Assembly: GCA_016197405.1 (NCBI GenBank)
Contig: JACPVR010000019.1
Span: 172,377-236,376, forward strand
DNA: 64,000 nucleotides
Direction of reading: 5' to 3'
From: Mycobacterium sp.
GTDB lineage: Bacteria; Actinomycetota; Actinomycetes; Mycobacteriales; Mycobacteriaceae
Part shown: piece by piece, positions 15,452 to 24,077 of the stretch
Numbering within the stretch: position 1 is the first letter of the stretch
How the letters are laid out: the number at the start of each line of letters is the position of its first letter
The notes under the pieces: model-generated
Seen by the model: the letters and a program-made list of their open reading frames with translations, nothing else
Database searches by the model: none
What the model was told of the DNA's origin: nothing
Program-made: the position numbers and the translations under genes

Positions 15452-16711
15452 TCAGGCGGGCCTGGTCTGGCCGTCGCCCCAGACGATCCACTTGGTCGAG
15501 GTGAGTTCCTGCAGGCCCATCGGGCCACGGGCGTGCAGTTTCTGGGTGGAGATGCCGATCTCGGCGCCGAAGCCGAACTGCTCACCGTCGGTGAACGACG
15601 TCGCCGCGTTGACCATGACCGCGGCCGCGTCGACCTGTTCGGTGAAGCGTTGGGCCGCAGCCAGGTTGGTGGTGACGATGGCCTCGGTGTGCCCGGTGCC
15701 GTACTCGTTGACATGCGCGATCGCCGCGTCGAGATCGTCGACCACCGCCAGCGCGATCTCCATCGACAGGAACTCGGCACGCAATTGCGCCTCGTCGGGG
15801 TCGGCGTACACCGTCACCCCGGCATCGGTCAGGGCGGCGGTCAGCCGCGGCAGGGCCCGCTCGGCGATGGCGGCGTCGACCAGCAGCGTCTCGGCGGCAT
15901 TGCACACACTGGGCCGTCGGGTCTTGGAGTTCAGCAGGATCCGTTCGGCCACATCGATATCGGCATCAGCGTGCACGTAGACGTGGCAGTTGCCGACACC
16001 GGTCTCGATGGTGGGCACCGTCGCATCGCGCACCACCGCGTCGATCAGTCCGGCACCACCGCGCGGGATGACGACGTCGACGAGGCCGCGGGCCTGGATC
16101 AGGTGGGTGACACTGGCGCGGTCGGCGCTGGGCAGCAGCTGCACCGCATCTTCGGGCAGGCCCTCGGCCGCCAGCGCGCCGCGCAGCACGCTCACCAACG
16201 CGGCATTGGACCGGGCTGCCGACGAACTGCCGCGCAGCAGTACGGCGTTACCCGATTTGCAGGTCAGCCCGAAGGCGTCGACGGTGACATTGGGCCTGCC
16301 CTCGTAGACGATGCCGACGACACCGAGGGGCACCCGCTGCTGGCGCAGTTGCAGACCGTTGGGCAGGGTGCGACCGCGCAACACGTCACCGATCGGGTCG
16401 GGCAGCCCGGCGACCTGTCGCAGGCCTGCGGCGATACCGTCGATGCGTTGCGGGTTGAGCGCCAGCCGGTCGAGCATCGCTTCCGGTGTGCCCGCCGCGC
16501 GGGCATTCTGGAGATCTTCGGCGTTGGCCGCCAGGATGGTGTCGGCATTGGCCAGGACGGCATCCGCGGCGGCATGCAGCGCGCGGTCCTTGACGATGGT
16601 GCCCAGGGCGGCCAGGCGGCGCGCCGCGATACGGGCCCGCCGCGCGGCGGCGTGGACCTGTTCACGCAGGTCGGTTTCGGTATCCGGAAGCGTCGACGCT
16701 TGCAGACTCAT
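15452..16711 (-). CDS. proA: Gamma-glutamyl phosphate reductase
   Basis: A 419-residue aldehyde-dehydrogenase-fold protein with the ProA catalytic cysteine motif KTRRPSVCNAAETLLVD near residue 265 and the EGRPNVTVDAFGLTCKSGNA segment near residue 140. It reduces gamma-glutamyl phosphate to glutamate semialdehyde in proline synthesis, the step after ProB, which lies at 26132-27277. The start is ATG 16711. It leads the proA-MoxR-VWA unit and is divergent from the PEBP gene across 93 bases. Confidence 0.97.
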   Translation of the reverse strand: MSLQASTLPDTETDLREQVHAAARRARIAARRLAALGTIVKDRALHAAADAVLANADTILAANAEDLQNARAAGTPEAMLDRLALNPQRIDGIAAGLRQVAGLPDPIGDVLRGRTLPNGLQLRQQRVPLGVVGIVYEGRPNVTVDAFGLTCKSGNAVLLRGSSSAARSNAALVSVLRGALAAEGLPEDAVQLLPSADRASVTHLIQARGLVDVVIPRGGAGLIDAVVRDATVPTIETGVGNCHVYVHADADIDVAERILLNSKTRRPSVCNAAETLLVDAAIAERALPRLTAALTDAGVTVYADPDEAQLRAEFLSMEIALAVVDDLDAAIAHVNEYGTGHTEAIVTTNLAAAQRFTEQVDAAAVMVNAATSFTDGEQFGFGAEIGISTQKLHARGPMGLQELTSTKWIVWGDGQTRPA

Positions 16712-16804
16712 CGGGCCAGCTTATCGGGCTATCCCCAGGTGTACGCGACAGGGCGATAGGCTGCCGCACAGCAGAAGTACACAACCATCATCGGGAGGGC
16801 ATCC

Positions 16805-17347
16805 GTGGCGCTGTTAGGCAAGTTGCTTCGCCGGTTCCGCGCCGGGGCGGCCAAGAGTCCGCTGGCCGGCACCGACTTCATCGCGCCCGCCGCGCTCACC
16901 GTCACGAGCACGGCCTTCACCGATGGCGGACCGATACCGAAGGCCAACGCCGGCAAGAAGATCGGCGACAACGTCTCACCCCCGCTGTCGGTGCGCGGCA
17001 TCCCCGAAGGCACCCAGCAGCTGGTGCTGTTCTTCGAAGACCTCGACGTGCCCGGCCCCAAGCCGCTCATGCACACCGCCGCGGTCATCGAACCCGGCGT
17101 GACCGAATTGGCCGCCGGCGATCTCGGGCCCGCCGGTGCCACCGGTGTACGGCTGGTCAAGGCGTTCGGGGAGAGCTACGTCGGACCGGCGCCCATCGCG
17201 GGCCACGGTCCGCATCACTACCGGTTCGTCGTGCTGGCCCTCGATACGCCGGTGCCCGCCGGTGTCGCCGATCACAACGCCCTGCTGGCGGCGAGCGCCG
17301 GGCATGTGCTGGCCCGCGGTGACGTCACCGGGACCTACGAACGCTGA
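16805..17347 (+). CDS. YbhB/YbcL family phosphatidylethanolamine-binding-like protein
   Basis: A 180-residue protein from GTG 16805, preceded by GGGAGGGC. It has the PEBP features of an anion-binding pocket: the FFEDLDVPGPKPLMHTAAV segment and GHGPHHYRFVVLALD, close to the family GxHRYxF pattern. No signal peptide is clear; the N-terminus is short and basic. Members are similar to Raf kinase inhibitor protein in fold, but their bacterial role is undefined. The gene is 3 bases upstream of rbsK and probably co-transcribed with it. M. tuberculosis has the ahpC/oxyR' region between proA and rbsK instead. Confidence 0.88.
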   Translation: MALLGKLLRRFRAGAAKSPLAGTDFIAPAALTVTSTAFTDGGPIPKANAGKKIGDNVSPPLSVRGIPEGTQQLVLFFEDLDVPGPKPLMHTAAVIEPGVTELAAGDLGPAGATGVRLVKAFGESYVGPAPIAGHGPHHYRFVVLALDTPVPAGVADHNALLAASAGHVLARGDVTGTYER

Positions 17348-17350
17348 CCC

Positions 17351-18220
17351 GTGGTCCGCGTCTGCGTCGTCGGCAGCGTCAACTCCGATCTGGTGTTCGA
17401 CGTGGCTGCCCTGCCGAAACCCGGCGAGACGGTACTGGCCGGCGCATTGCGCTCCAGCCCGGGCGGTAAGGGCGGAAATCAAGCGGTGGCGGCCGCGCGC
17501 GCAGGTGCCGCCGTCACCATGGTGGCCGCCGTCGGCGACGACGACGCCGGTGCACTGCTGCGCGGACATCTGCGCGACAACGGCATCGGACTGGACGGTT
17601 TGGTCACGCTGCCGGTGCCCAGCGGCCGGGCCGCGATCATCGTCGGCGAGGACGCCGAGAACATGATCGTGGTCGCGCCCGGCGCCAATGCCCACCTGAC
17701 CCTGGACGCACCGGTGCTGCGCGACACCGTCGCCGCCTGCGATGTGTTGCTGGTGCAGCTGGAGATCCCCGTGGAAACGGCATTGGCCGCCGCCCGCGGC
17801 GCCCAGCTCTCGGGCGCGACGGTGATCCTCAACGCCTCCCCGGCCGGAACCGATCCCGACGCACTGGCACAGCTCGCGGCGCTCACCGATGTGGTGGTGG
17901 TCAACGAATCCGAGGCACGGGACTGGCGGTGGCCGGTGCCGCACCTGGTGACCACCCGAGGCGCGGCCGGCGTGACGTACGTGGCCGGCGGTGTGCGTTC
18001 CGAGGTGGCCGCCCCGGCCGTCGAGGCCGTCGACACCACCGGTGCCGGTGACGTCTTCGCCGGTGTGCTGGCAGCGAGCTGGGATCCCGACGGCGGCGTG
18101 ACACCGCACCAGGCACTGCGCCGCGCCGCCGCGGCGGGCGCGCTGGCGACTCTGACGCCGGGCGCCGGTGACTGCGCGCCCTACGCCGAGGCCATCGAAG
18201 ACGTCCTGATCGGCGGCTGA
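17351..18220 (+). CDS. rbsK: Ribokinase, PfkB family
   Basis: A 289-residue sugar kinase from GTG 17351. The N-terminal substrate motif is SSPGGKGGNQAVAAARAG at about residue 36, and the C-terminal catalytic motif AVDTTGAGDVFAGVLAASW holds the general-base Asp. It phosphorylates ribose or a similar pentose. Position matches Rv2436. No ribose transporter or RbsD is nearby, so the physiological sugar cannot be told. It follows the PEBP gene by 3 bases and is followed by a crotonase gene after 32 bases. Confidence 0.88.
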   Translation: MVRVCVVGSVNSDLVFDVAALPKPGETVLAGALRSSPGGKGGNQAVAAARAGAAVTMVAAVGDDDAGALLRGHLRDNGIGLDGLVTLPVPSGRAAIIVGEDAENMIVVAPGANAHLTLDAPVLRDTVAACDVLLVQLEIPVETALAAARGAQLSGATVILNASPAGTDPDALAQLAALTDVVVVNESEARDWRWPVPHLVTTRGAAGVTYVAGGVRSEVAAPAVEAVDTTGAGDVFAGVLAASWDPDGGVTPHQALRRAAAAGALATLTPGAGDCAPYAEAIEDVLIGG

Positions 18221-18252
18221 AGCCCATACCGTTGTCGTTATAGTTCGCAGCT

Positions 18253-19065
18253 ATGACCCCGCGACCTCCCGAAGGCGACTGGCTCGGCACGCCCTATCTG
18301 CGTTTCGAACGCGACGGTCCGTTCGGCGTCGTGACGCTGGACCGGCCGCAGGCCCGCAATGCAATGACCCCGGCGATGTACTTCGGTATCCGCTACGCCG
18401 TGGGCCTGGTCGAATCCGATGACAGCCTGGCGGGTCTGCTGATAACCGGCACCGGCGACGTCTTCGCACCCGGTGGCGATCTCGGCGGCGGCGACGGCTG
18501 GGACAACTGGCTGACGTTCGGGTCGGCGCTGTCGATGGACGTGACACCGTTCGAGACGCTGCGTCAGTCGGTCAAACCGGTGGTCAGCGCCGTCAACGGG
18601 CTTGCGCAGGGCGGCGGGCTGCAGATCGCGATGTGCAGTGACATGGCCGTCGTCAGTGACCGGGCCACGTTCCGGGTGCCCGAGCTCTACCGCGGTATCG
18701 CCGACACGTACTACAGCCAGATGCTGGCCCGGATGATCGGCCCGGTACGCACCCGGGATCTGATGTTCACCGGCCGGGTGCTGTCGGCGCAGGAGGCACT
18801 CGATTGGGGCATGGTGGCCCGGGTCGTGCCGCATGAGGAGCTGGCGTTGGCATCGCGTGAGGTGCTCGCGCAGGTGTGCCGCAGCGCGCCGCGCGCCCGT
18901 GCGGTGGTCAAGTCGAGCCTGGACAACTACCTGGGCCTGTTCGACCGGATCGGGATGAAATCCAGCTACAGCGGCGAGGAGGCGCGCGAGGGTTTCATCG
19001 CGTTCAAGGAGCGCCGTTCGCCGGGGTGGGTGCATCCCGACCTGCGTACCGGCGGCCGCCTCTAG
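18253..19065 (+). CDS. Enoyl-CoA hydratase/isomerase (crotonase) family protein
   Basis: A 270-residue crotonase-fold protein from ATG 18253. The first oxyanion-hole segment reads ITGTGDVFAPGGDLGG and the second NGLAQGGGLQIAMCSDMAV; a candidate catalytic Glu is in the RVPELYRGIADTYY segment, where hydratases also carry a Glu. The specific acyl-CoA is not evident. The gene is convergent with nadE and the two stop codons share the tetranucleotide CTAG at 19062-19065, so there is no intergenic space at all. Confidence 0.85.
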   Translation: MTPRPPEGDWLGTPYLRFERDGPFGVVTLDRPQARNAMTPAMYFGIRYAVGLVESDDSLAGLLITGTGDVFAPGGDLGGGDGWDNWLTFGSALSMDVTPFETLRQSVKPVVSAVNGLAQGGGLQIAMCSDMAVVSDRATFRVPELYRGIADTYYSQMLARMIGPVRTRDLMFTGRVLSAQEALDWGMVARVVPHEELALASREVLAQVCRSAPRARAVVKSSLDNYLGLFDRIGMKSSYSGEEAREGFIAFKERRSPGWVHPDLRTGGRL

Positions 19066-21098
19066 CTCTGCGGTACGTCGCGCTCGATCTCGTCGAGCCA
19101 GATCCGGGCCGACATGTCCGAGGGTGCGCGCCAGTCGCCGCGCGGCGACAGCGCGCCGCCGGAGGACACCTTGGGCCCGTTGGGCAGCGCGGAACGCTTG
19201 AACTGCGAGAACGAGTAGAACCGCTGCACGAAGACCTGCAACCAGTGCCGGATCTCTGCCAGCGAGTATTCCGGCCGCTTGTCCAGCGGGTATCCCAGCG
19301 GCCAGTGTCCGGCCTGCGCGTCATGCCAGGCATGCCAGGCCAAGAAGGCGACCTTGGACGGCCGGAACCCCCAGCGCAGCACCTGGTACAGCGAAAAATC
19401 CTGCAGCACATACGGTCCGACTTTTGCTTCACTGCTCTGGATCTGTTCGTCCTCGCCGGTGGGCACCAGCTCCGGGGTGATCTCGGTGTCGAGCACCGAC
19501 TGCAGCACCTCGTCGACGTCATCGGTGAACTCGCCCGAGGAGATGACCCAGCGGATCAGGTGCTGGATCAGCGTCTTGGGGACGCCGCCGTTGACGTTGT
19601 AATGCGACATCTGGTCACCGACACCGTAGGTGGACCAGCCCAGCGCGAGCTCGGACAGATCACCGGTGCCCAGCACGATTCCGCCGCGCTGGTTGGCCAG
19701 CCGGAACAGATAGTCGGTGCGCAGACCGGCCTGCACGTTCTCGAAGGTGACGTCGTAGACCTTTTCACCACGCCCGAACGGGTGATCCATCTCCGAGAGC
19801 ATCAGCGAGGCGGTGTCGCGGATGTCGATCTCGGCGAACGTCACGCCGAGTGCCTTGCTCAACGCGACGGCATTGCCCTTGGTGCGCTCGCCGGTCGCGA
19901 ACCCCGGCAGGGTGAACGCCAGGATATCGCTGCGGGGCCGGCCTTCCCGGTCCATCGCCCTGGCGGCGACGATCAGCGCGTGCGTCGAGTCCAGTCCACC
20001 GGATACGCCGATGACGACCTTGGGATAGTTCAGCGCCCGCAGACGCTGCTCCAGGCCCGACACCTGGATGTTGTACGCCTCATAGCAATCCTGTTGCAGC
20101 CGTCCGGGATCGGCGGGCACGAACGGGAAACGCTCGACCACGCGACGCAGACCGATATCACCGGTGGGCGGGTCGAGGATGAACTCGATCCGGCGCATGC
20201 CGTCGATGCCGTGATGGCGGCGGTTGTCGTCAAAGGTGCCCATCCGGATGCGTTCGGCGGCAAGCCTTTCGACATCGACGTCGGCGACACTGCGGGCCGG
20301 CCCCTTCGGGAACCGCTCCGATTCCGCCAGCAGTACCCCGTTTTCGTAGATCATCGTCTGGCCGTCCCACGCCAGGTCGGTGCTGGACTCCCCCTCGCCG
20401 GCGGCGGCGTAGACGTAGGCGGCCAGGCAGCGCGCCGAGGCCGACCGGGCCAGCAGCTTGCGGTCTTCGGCGCGGCCCACCGTGATCGGGCTGCCGGACA
20501 GATTGGCCAGCACCGTGGCACCGGCCAGTGCGGCTTGCGCACTCGGCGGCACCGGAACCCACATGTCCTCGCATATCTCGACGTGCAACACGAAACCGGG
20601 GATATCGGCGGCGGCGAACAGCAGATCCGGGCCGAACGGCACCTCACCGCCGGCCACCGTGATGGTGCCGGTGATGTCGTCACCGGGTGCGAGCTGGCGA
20701 CGCTCGTAGAACTCCCGGTAGGTCGGCAGATACGACTTGGGTGCCACCCCGAGGACCGCACCGCGGTGGATGACTACCGCGGTGTTGTAGATCCGGTTGC
20801 GGTAGCGCAGCGGCGCCCCCACCACCAGCACGGGCAGCAGCACCGCCGAGGCCGCCACGATCTCGGCCAGCGCCTCCTGCACCGATTCCAGCAGGGTGTC
20901 CTGCAGCAGGATGTCGTCGATGGAGTAACCCGACAGCGTCAGCTCGGGAAATACCGCCAGCGCAACGCCGTCGTCATGGCATTCACGCGCGACGCGCAGC
21001 ACCGATTCCGCGTTGGCCTGCGGGTCGGCGATCGCGGTGTGCAGCGTGCACGCGGCAACCCGCACGAAGCCGTGCCGGTAGGCGGAGTAGAAGTCCAT
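19062..21098 (-). CDS. nadE: Glutamine-dependent NAD+ synthetase
   Basis: A 678-residue two-domain enzyme. The N-terminal nitrilase-type glutaminase has its Glu in AVFPELTLSGYSIDD, Lys in PKSYLPTYREFYERR and the nucleophile Cys in HVEICEDMWVP. The C-terminal synthetase has the ATP PP-loop GVSGGLDSTHALIVAARAMD. It makes NAD+ from deamido-NAD+ using ammonia channelled from glutamine. Start is ATG 21098 (MDFYSAYRHGFVRVAAC), matching the M. tuberculosis protein start; ATG 21107 is also in frame. It is divergent from the sirtuin gene, which consumes NAD+. In M. tuberculosis proB follows directly upstream; here about 5 kb are inserted. Confidence 0.98.
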   Translation of the reverse strand: MDFYSAYRHGFVRVAACTLHTAIADPQANAESVLRVARECHDDGVALAVFPELTLSGYSIDDILLQDTLLESVQEALAEIVAASAVLLPVLVVGAPLRYRNRIYNTAVVIHRGAVLGVAPKSYLPTYREFYERRQLAPGDDITGTITVAGGEVPFGPDLLFAAADIPGFVLHVEICEDMWVPVPPSAQAALAGATVLANLSGSPITVGRAEDRKLLARSASARCLAAYVYAAAGEGESSTDLAWDGQTMIYENGVLLAESERFPKGPARSVADVDVERLAAERIRMGTFDDNRRHHGIDGMRRIEFILDPPTGDIGLRRVVERFPFVPADPGRLQQDCYEAYNIQVSGLEQRLRALNYPKVVIGVSGGLDSTHALIVAARAMDREGRPRSDILAFTLPGFATGERTKGNAVALSKALGVTFAEIDIRDTASLMLSEMDHPFGRGEKVYDVTFENVQAGLRTDYLFRLANQRGGIVLGTGDLSELALGWSTYGVGDQMSHYNVNGGVPKTLIQHLIRWVISSGEFTDDVDEVLQSVLDTEITPELVPTGEDEQIQSSEAKVGPYVLQDFSLYQVLRWGFRPSKVAFLAWHAWHDAQAGHWPLGYPLDKRPEYSLAEIRHWLQVFVQRFYSFSQFKRSALPNGPKVSSGGALSPRGDWRAPSDMSARIWLDEIERDVPQS

Positions 21099-21192
21099 CG
21101 CGGCCATTGTCCCCCGTCACCGGTCAAGAAACGGTGACAGGGTGCGATATTGCCGGTCTCGAATGGTTCACCGGCGGCCTATCCTCGATGTA

Positions 21193-22041
21193 GTGCACAT
21201 CCCCATCGCCGAATCCCCCGAATTGGTGGCGCTGCTGACCGGTAGGCGCGTCGCGGTGCTGACCGGCGCCGGCCTGTCCACGGATTCCGGCATCCCGGAT
21301 TACCGCGGGCCGCAGTCCCCGCCGAGCAATCCGATGACCATCCGGCAGTTCACCGGCGATCCGCTGTTCCGGCAGCGCTACTGGGCCCGCAACCACGTCG
21401 GCTGGCGGCATATGCACGACACGCTGCCCAACGCCGGTCACCGGGCGCTGGCCGCACTGGAGCGCACCGGCGTCGTCACCGGCGTGATCACCCAGAACGT
21501 CGATCTGCTGCACACCAAGGCGGGCAGCCGCACCGTGGTCAATCTGCACGGCACCTACGCGCAGGTGGTGTGTCTGGCCTGCGGGCACACCATGACCCGT
21601 GCCGCACTCGCCGAGGAGCTGGAGGTACTCAACCCGGGGTTCATCGAACGCACCGAGTCGCTCGGCGGGATCGCGGTGGCACCGGATGCCGACGCGGCGG
21701 TCAGCGATACCGAATCGTTCCGGTACCTGGATTGCCCGCGCTGCGGCGGCATGCTCAAACCCGATATCGTCTACTTCGGCGAGAGCGTCGCCAAAGATGT
21801 TGTCGAACAGGCCTATTCACTCGTGGACGAGGCAGATGCCCTACTGGTGGCGGGGTCTTCGCTGACGGTTTTCTCCGGCTACCGGTTCGTCCGGCGCGCC
21901 GCGGGACAGGGTAAGCCTGTGGCCATCGTCAACCGTGGCGCCACCCGGGGTGACGACCTGGCGACGGTCAAGATCGACAGCGGCTGTTCGGAGATGCTGG
22001 TACTGCTCGCCGACGAGCTCACCCCCGCGATTTCGGCGTGA
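21193..22041 (+). CDS. Sir2 family NAD-dependent deacetylase/deacylase
   Basis: A 282-residue sirtuin. The NAD-binding motif LTGAGLSTDSGIPDYRGP is at about residues 21-38, the TQNVDLLHTKAGS motif near 100, the catalytic histidine in VVNLHGTYAQV, and the zinc site is CLACGH plus CPRCGG. The GTG at 21193 (VHIPIAESPELVALL) is chosen as start because upstream residues are not family-like; the frame is open to 21142. Sirtuins remove acyl groups from lysines. It differs from the single-domain cobB-like mycobacterial sirtuin in carrying a longer insert between the zinc cysteine pairs, typical of class II enzymes. Its stop codon lies inside a perfect palindrome shared with the convergent P450 gene. 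Confidence 0.9.
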   Translation: MHIPIAESPELVALLTGRRVAVLTGAGLSTDSGIPDYRGPQSPPSNPMTIRQFTGDPLFRQRYWARNHVGWRHMHDTLPNAGHRALAALERTGVVTGVITQNVDLLHTKAGSRTVVNLHGTYAQVVCLACGHTMTRAALAEELEVLNPGFIERTESLGGIAVAPDADAAVSDTESFRYLDCPRCGGMLKPDIVYFGESVAKDVVEQAYSLVDEADALLVAGSSLTVFSGYRFVRRAAGQGKPVAIVNRGATRGDDLATVKIDSGCSEMLVLLADELTPAISA

Positions 22042-22079
22042 TCGGCCACGCGCAGCGGGGCCGATCACGCCGAAATCGC
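22027..22079. terminator. Perfect 21-base palindromic terminator shared by sirtuin and P450 genes
   Basis: The arms 22027-22047 (starting GCGATTTCGGCG) and 22059-22079 are exact reverse complements around an 11-base loop. The left arm contains the sirtuin stop (22039-22041), and the right arm ends on the first base of the P450 stop. It should act on both strands. Confidence 0.75.
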
Positions 22080-23347
22080 TAGAAGTAGCAGGGCATGCTG
22101 CGGACGGCGTGCACGAAGTTGCCCGCCACCAGGGACGGCTCGCCGGCCTCGATACCGGGTAGCTGACGCAACAGCTCACCGAACATCGCGCGCAACTGGG
22201 TGCGGGCCACGTGGGCACCGAGGCAGAAGTGCCGCCCACCGCCACCGAACCCGATATGCGGGTTGGGTGAGCGGCCCAGGTCGAGTACCTGCGGGTCGTC
22301 GAACACCTCGGTGTCCCAGTTGCCCGACGGGTAGAACATCACCACCTTGTCGCCCGCGGCGATGGCCTGACCGCCCAGCTCGCAATCCACCGCGGCGGTG
22401 CGGCGGAAGGTCATCACCGGACTCGCCCACCGGACGAATTCCTCGACCGCGGCGCCCATCCGACCGTCGAGATCTTCCAGCAGCCAAGCCCGCTGGTCGC
22501 CGAAATCGGTCAGCGCCCGCAGCCCGTGGCTGATGGTCTGGCGGGTGGTGTCGTTACCGGCGACGGCGAGCAGCACGAAGAAGGCCGCCACCTCGGCATC
22601 GGTGAGCCGGTCACCGTCGACCTCGGCATGCACCAGCGCGCTGATCAGATCGTCACCCGGGTGTTCGCGCCGCTCGGCGGCCAGCGCGAAGGCGACCTGA
22701 TGCAGATAGGCCTGGGTCTCGGCGACGACCTGCAGCGGGTGGCGCCCGGCCAGGAATTCGGGATCGCCCCAGCAGATGATGGCGTTGGCGGCCTCGGCCA
22801 CCGGCAACCGGTCGGCCTCGGGGATGCCGGCCATGTCCGAGAGGGTGCGCAGCGGAAGCTGTTTGGCGCAGTGTTCGACGAAATCGGCACCACTGCCCGC
22901 GGCCCGGAGTTCACCGACGATGGCGGCGGCGTTGGTCTTGATCGAGTCCTCGATACGTCGCACCTGCCGCGGGGTGAAAGCGGCGTGCACCACCTTGCGG
23001 ATCTGGGTGTGCCGTGGCGCATCCATCGCCAGGAAGGACTGCGAAGCCTCCAGTAGCTCCTCGGGGAAGTTGTCGAAAAGCACACCCTTTCCGGACAGGA
23101 AGGTGTCGCTGTCACGGCTGACGGTGACGATGTCGGCGTGCCGGGTGACGGCCCAGAACCCCTGGTCGGTGGGGTCGGGCAGCGCGGCGTCCTCGACCGG
23201 CGGCTGCCAGCTGACCGGCCGCTGTGCGCGCAGTTGGGCGAACGAGCGCTCCCGGTCGGCGGCGGTGGTCGACCAGAAAGCCCGCGACGACACCTCGATG
23301 GCGTCGTAGGGGCGGGTTCCGGCAGCGCCGTTCACTGTCACGGTCAT
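22079..23347 (-). CDS. Cytochrome P450
   Basis: A 422-residue P450 from ATG 23347, with a strong GAGGAGG ribosome-binding site. It has the I-helix oxygen motif LLAVAGNDTTRQ near residue 265, the ExxR motif in AAVEEFVRWASP and the heme cysteine loop FGGGGRHFCLGAHVAR near residue 363. The sequence style, with CWGDPEF and RRTAAVDCELGGQ, recalls the mycobacterial CYP124/CYP125/CYP189 group acting on sterols or methyl-branched lipids, but I cannot place it in a family. No ferredoxin or reductase is adjacent. It is divergent from a TetR gene across 90 bases with a palindromic operator candidate. Confidence 0.93.
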   Translation of the reverse strand: MTVTVNGAAGTRPYDAIEVSSRAFWSTTAADRERSFAQLRAQRPVSWQPPVEDAALPDPTDQGFWAVTRHADIVTVSRDSDTFLSGKGVLFDNFPEELLEASQSFLAMDAPRHTQIRKVVHAAFTPRQVRRIEDSIKTNAAAIVGELRAAGSGADFVEHCAKQLPLRTLSDMAGIPEADRLPVAEAANAIICWGDPEFLAGRHPLQVVAETQAYLHQVAFALAAERREHPGDDLISALVHAEVDGDRLTDAEVAAFFVLLAVAGNDTTRQTISHGLRALTDFGDQRAWLLEDLDGRMGAAVEEFVRWASPVMTFRRTAAVDCELGGQAIAAGDKVVMFYPSGNWDTEVFDDPQVLDLGRSPNPHIGFGGGGRHFCLGAHVARTQLRAMFGELLRQLPGIEAGEPSLVAGNFVHAVRSMPCYF

Positions 23348-23387
23348 GGGTGATCCTCCTCACAAGGGCTGTTCAGCGACAGTAGGT

Positions 23388-23404
23388 CTAGACACTGCGT
23401 CTAG
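23388..23404. promoter_or_regulatory. Candidate TetR operator between P450 and tetR
   Basis: CTAGAC at 23388-23393 and GTCTAG at 23399-23404 form a perfect inverted repeat with a 5-base centre in the 90-base divergent gap. Its size and place fit a TetR-family operator that would control both the P450 and the regulator itself. Confidence 0.6.
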
Positions 23405-23437
23405 TCAACATGTGGCCTGCTCCGATACGCTTCCCCC

Positions 23438-24076
23438 ATGCCATCGGTCACCCGAAAGCCGCAGGCCAACCGCCAGGAGCGGCGCGAGGAGATCGAACGC
23501 AAGCTGCTCGCCGCCACCGACCGGCTGATGCACGCCGGCGCCAGCTTCACCGAACTGTCGGTCGATCGGCTGGCCACCGAGGCCGGGATCTCACGGGCCA
23601 GCTTCTACATCTATTTCGAGGACAAGGGCCACCTGCTGCGACGCTTGGTGGGCCAGGTCTTCGACGATCTCGCGCGCGGCGCCCAGCGCTGGTGGGATGT
23701 GGCGGGACGGCACAACCCGGCCGACGTACACGCCGGGATGTCGGAGATCATCGCCGGCTACCGACGCCACCAACCGCTGCTCATCGCCCTGGGCGAGATG
23801 GCGGCCTACGACCCGCAGGTCAGCGCAAGCTATCGCGAGGTGCTCGCCGGAATCACCCGCCGGCTGCAGCACGTCATCGAAGAAGGCCAAGCCGACGGTT
23901 CGATCCGCGCAACCGTGCCCGCCGCCACCACCGCCAACGCCCTGACCTGGATGGTCGAACGGTCCTGTCAGCAGAACCTGCCCGGCAACCCGCCGGAATT
24001 CGACGCCGAGCTGGCCGACGCGTTGACCGAGATCGTCAGCGGCGCACTATATCTGGACAGCGGATCGGGTAGATAG
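23438..24076 (+). CDS. TetR family transcriptional regulator (P450-linked)
   Basis: A 212-residue protein from ATG 23438. The helix-turn-helix region is RLATEAGISRASFYIYFEDKGHLLRRLV at about residues 44-71, and the C-terminal domain is long and helical as in TetR proteins of the mycobacterial EthR/KstR type. It lies opposite the P450 gene, which suggests it represses that gene and itself through the palindrome at 23388-23404. The stop is only one base from the stop of the convergent flavoprotein gene (24078). Confidence 0.9.
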   Translation: MPSVTRKPQANRQERREEIERKLLAATDRLMHAGASFTELSVDRLATEAGISRASFYIYFEDKGHLLRRLVGQVFDDLARGAQRWWDVAGRHNPADVHAGMSEIIAGYRRHQPLLIALGEMAAYDPQVSASYREVLAGITRRLQHVIEEGQADGSIRATVPAATTANALTWMVERSCQQNLPGNPPEFDAELADALTEIVSGALYLDSGSGR

Positions 24077-24077
24077 C

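Noticed and set aside
18876..21137. Plus-strand frame (753 codons) opposite nadE
   Set aside because: Antisense shadow; nadE has full catalytic motifs.
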